DNA of 6,230 nucleotides from Bacteroidales bacterium (GTDB lineage: Bacteria; Bacteroidota; Bacteroidia; Bacteroidales; UBA4181): the NCBI GenBank assembly GCA_031264715.1, contig JAISDP010000253.1, forward strand, positions 1 through 6,230, in the 5' to 3' direction. Of this stretch, positions 4,585-6,230 are shown one piece after another. Each line of letters opens with the position of its first letter. Position 1 is the first letter of the stretch. The position numbers and the translations under genes were made by a program. Below the pieces are notes generated by a model. That model was not told the DNA's origin. It was given only the letters and a program-made list of their open reading frames with translations, and made no database searches.

Positions 4585-6230
4585 ATGAAGACGCAGACCT
4601 TTTTATTTATTATTTTCTTTGGGATTGCTGCTACTAAAGCCAGCGCGCAGGATCCCCGTATACCTTCCGAAAATCCACGCCTGATTGTGGGGATCGTTAT
4701 CGAACAGATGCGCAGCGATTATATCTCGCGTTTCTGGGATAAACTCGGCGAGGGTGGGTTTAAACGGCTAATTCACGAGGGAACTTATTGCCGCAATGCA
4801 TCATACAATTATTTCCATACGCAGACCGCTCCCGGTTATGCTACCGTATTTACCGGCAGCATGCCGGCATCGCACGGTATTGTGGCCGATGAATGGTATG
4901 ACCGCGTGAGTAACAAAGTGACACAGGCTGTATCCGACGAATCAGCCAAAACGACAGGCGGTTCATTTGATGCCGGACATTATTCGCCGCGCAATATGTT
5001 GGGAACAACGATTGGCGACGAAATCAAGCTGGCCAATCTGCGACAGTCAAAGGTGTTCGGCGTGTCGCTCGATCCCGTTTCGGCGATTCTGCCTGCCGGA
5101 CACATGGCCGATGGCGCTTTCTGGCTCGACATTGAGAATGGTACCTGGATCACCAGCAGTTACTACATGCCAAACCTGCCGAACTGGCTCAACGAGGAAA
5201 ATAAGAAGAAACTGGCCGACCTGTACCTGACCAAAACCTGGGATACCGGTTTCCCCGTATCGCAGTACACCAACTGCCTTACCGACGAAAACCCCTATGA
5301 AACGGGTATCGACGGGCGTATCGTATTCCCGTATGCGCTTCCCGATCTTGCCAGGGGAAAAAGCATCAGTGCGCGTTACCTGTTGTTAAAACAGACGCCT
5401 TTCGGCAATACGCTTACCAAGGATATGGCCATTGCTGCGATGGTGAACGAAAACCTGGGCAAGGACGAGTTTACCGATGTACTGACTGTTTCGTTCGTGT
5501 CAACCGAGTACATTGGCAATGCATTCGGACCGATGTCCATCGAAGTGGAAGACGCTTTCCTGAAATTAGATAAGGATCTGGAACATTTTCTCCAGTTTGT
5601 GGACGATTTTGTCGGCAAACAGAATGTACTGGTCTTTGTAACCTCGAACCACGGAGCGGCGCAAACGCCGGCATACCTTGCCGACTCGAAAGCTCCGGTG
5701 GGAAGTTTCAACTATAACAGCGCCCTGTCGCTGCTGCGCAGTTACCTGAACGCTTTATACGGCGGCGGCGAGTGGGTCAAAGGATATTTCGGACAGCAAC
5801 TGTACCTGAATTCAGATTTGATTGAAAATTCGAAAATGAAACTCGAAGATTTCCGCGAGGTAGTAGCCCAGTTTCTGATACAGTTTACAGGCGTGTCCAA
5901 TACGCTTACCGCTACGGCCCTGCAAAATAACCAGTATACCGAAGGCTACCGGAGCAAAATGCAGAATAATTTCTTCCCGCGCCGTTCGGGTGACGTGTTC
6001 GTGAACCTCCATCCCGGATGGGTGGAAAAGAACCGGCAGGCAACGTCGCACAACTCGGCATATCTGTACGATGCGCAGGTACCGCTCATCTGGTACGGCT
6101 GGAAAGTTAAGCGCGACATGATTGTCCGCCCGGTGGATATGACCGACGTGGCGCCAACCATTTCGTCGATGATGAACATTATTGCCCCCAATGCCGCAAC
6201 CGGGAAGGTGATCGCCGAACTGGTCAAATA
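4585..6230 (+). CDS. Secreted alkaline-phosphatase-superfamily protein, PafA-like, probably catalytically altered (3' end at window edge)
   Basis: 548 codons are read; the final TA at 6229-6230 is probably the first two bases of a stop, so the protein is essentially complete. Residues 1-21 form a signal peptide (hydrophobic core 6-16, cleavage likely after ASA at 19-21); no lipobox cysteine follows, so a soluble periplasmic protein is expected. The overall pattern is that of PafA phosphatases: strand and QMRSDY (34-46), GEGGFKRL (55-62), TAPGYATVFTG with the presumed nucleophile T81, ASHGI...WYDR (95-107), AILPAGHMAD near 167-176, FGPMSIEVED...LDKDL following 312, SNHGA (354-358) and SHNSAYLYDAQVPLIWYG starting at 488. 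The ligands are unusual: by alignment with what I recall of Elizabethkingia PafA, E40 replaces D38, D102 replaces N100, D163 and V165 replace K162 and R164, E308 replaces D305, N312 replaces H309 and N355 replaces D352. T81, H356 and H489 are kept. Ordinary zinc phosphatase activity is therefore doubtful. It may bind rather than cleave a phosphate or sulfate ester. It follows rfbB in the same direction. Confidence 0.88.
   Translation, partial: MKTQTFLFIIFFGIAATKASAQDPRIPSENPRLIVGIVIEQMRSDYISRFWDKLGEGGFKRLIHEGTYCRNASYNYFHTQTAPGYATVFTGSMPASHGIVADEWYDRVSNKVTQAVSDESAKTTGGSFDAGHYSPRNMLGTTIGDEIKLANLRQSKVFGVSLDPVSAILPAGHMADGAFWLDIENGTWITSSYYMPNLPNWLNEENKKKLADLYLTKTWDTGFPVSQYTNCLTDENPYETGIDGRIVFPYALPDLARGKSISARYLLLKQTPFGNTLTKDMAIAAMVNENLGKDEFTDVLTVSFVSTEYIGNAFGPMSIEVEDAFLKLDKDLEHFLQFVDDFVGKQNVLVFVTSNHGAAQTPAYLADSKAPVGSFNYNSALSLLRSYLNALYGGGEWVKGYFGQQLYLNSDLIENSKMKLEDFREVVAQFLIQFTGVSNTLTATALQNNQYTEGYRSKMQNNFFPRRSGDVFVNLHPGWVEKNRQATSHNSAYLYDAQVPLIWYGWKVKRDMIVRPVDMTDVAPTISSMMNIIAPNAATGKVIAELVK

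Noticed and set aside
4967..5230. Small open frames inside the phosphatase-like gene on both strands
   Set aside because: They are explained by the 548-codon frame that covers the whole region and has a signal peptide and family motifs.

Overview
The window looks like chromosomal DNA of a Bacteroidota bacterium, most likely of the order Bacteroidales. The evidence is the protein sequences themselves, A-rich gene leaders without clear Shine-Dalgarno sites, and several exact matches to the Bacteroidota -7 promoter box TAnnTTTG. The species cannot be named from the window.

Layout: positions 1-360 hold no confident gene. They carry three terminator-like hairpins that read rightward and a strong terminator that ends pfkA. 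pfkA (ATP-dependent 6-phosphofructokinase) lies on the minus strand at 361-1353, with a well-formed Bacteroidota promoter. A divergent intergenic stretch of about 280 bp contains two palindromic elements. Four plus-strand genes follow: a GT4-like glycosyltransferase (1635-2789), riboflavin synthase alpha chain (2830-3429), dTDP-glucose 4,6-dehydratase (3515-4570), and a secreted alkaline-phosphatase-superfamily protein (4585 to the right edge, complete except for the last base of its probable stop codon).

How they fit together: pfkA and ribE are housekeeping genes (glycolysis and flavin synthesis). The glycosyltransferase and the dehydratase belong to cell-surface polysaccharide work: RmlB makes the dTDP-4-keto-6-deoxyglucose from which deoxysugars are derived, and the transferase probably adds a sugar to a glycan. 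The other rml genes are not in the window. The dehydratase gene has its own promoter and probably forms a transcription unit with the last gene, only 14 bp downstream.

The most notable observation is that the last gene encodes a PafA-like protein whose fold motifs and nucleophile threonine are kept, while most metal and phosphate ligands are replaced (Asp to Glu, His to Asn, Asp to Asn, and both Lys and Arg lost). It is probably a periplasmic pseudo-phosphatase or an enzyme with altered chemistry. I see no phage genes, no CRISPR array, no tRNA or rRNA gene and no recognisable transposase.
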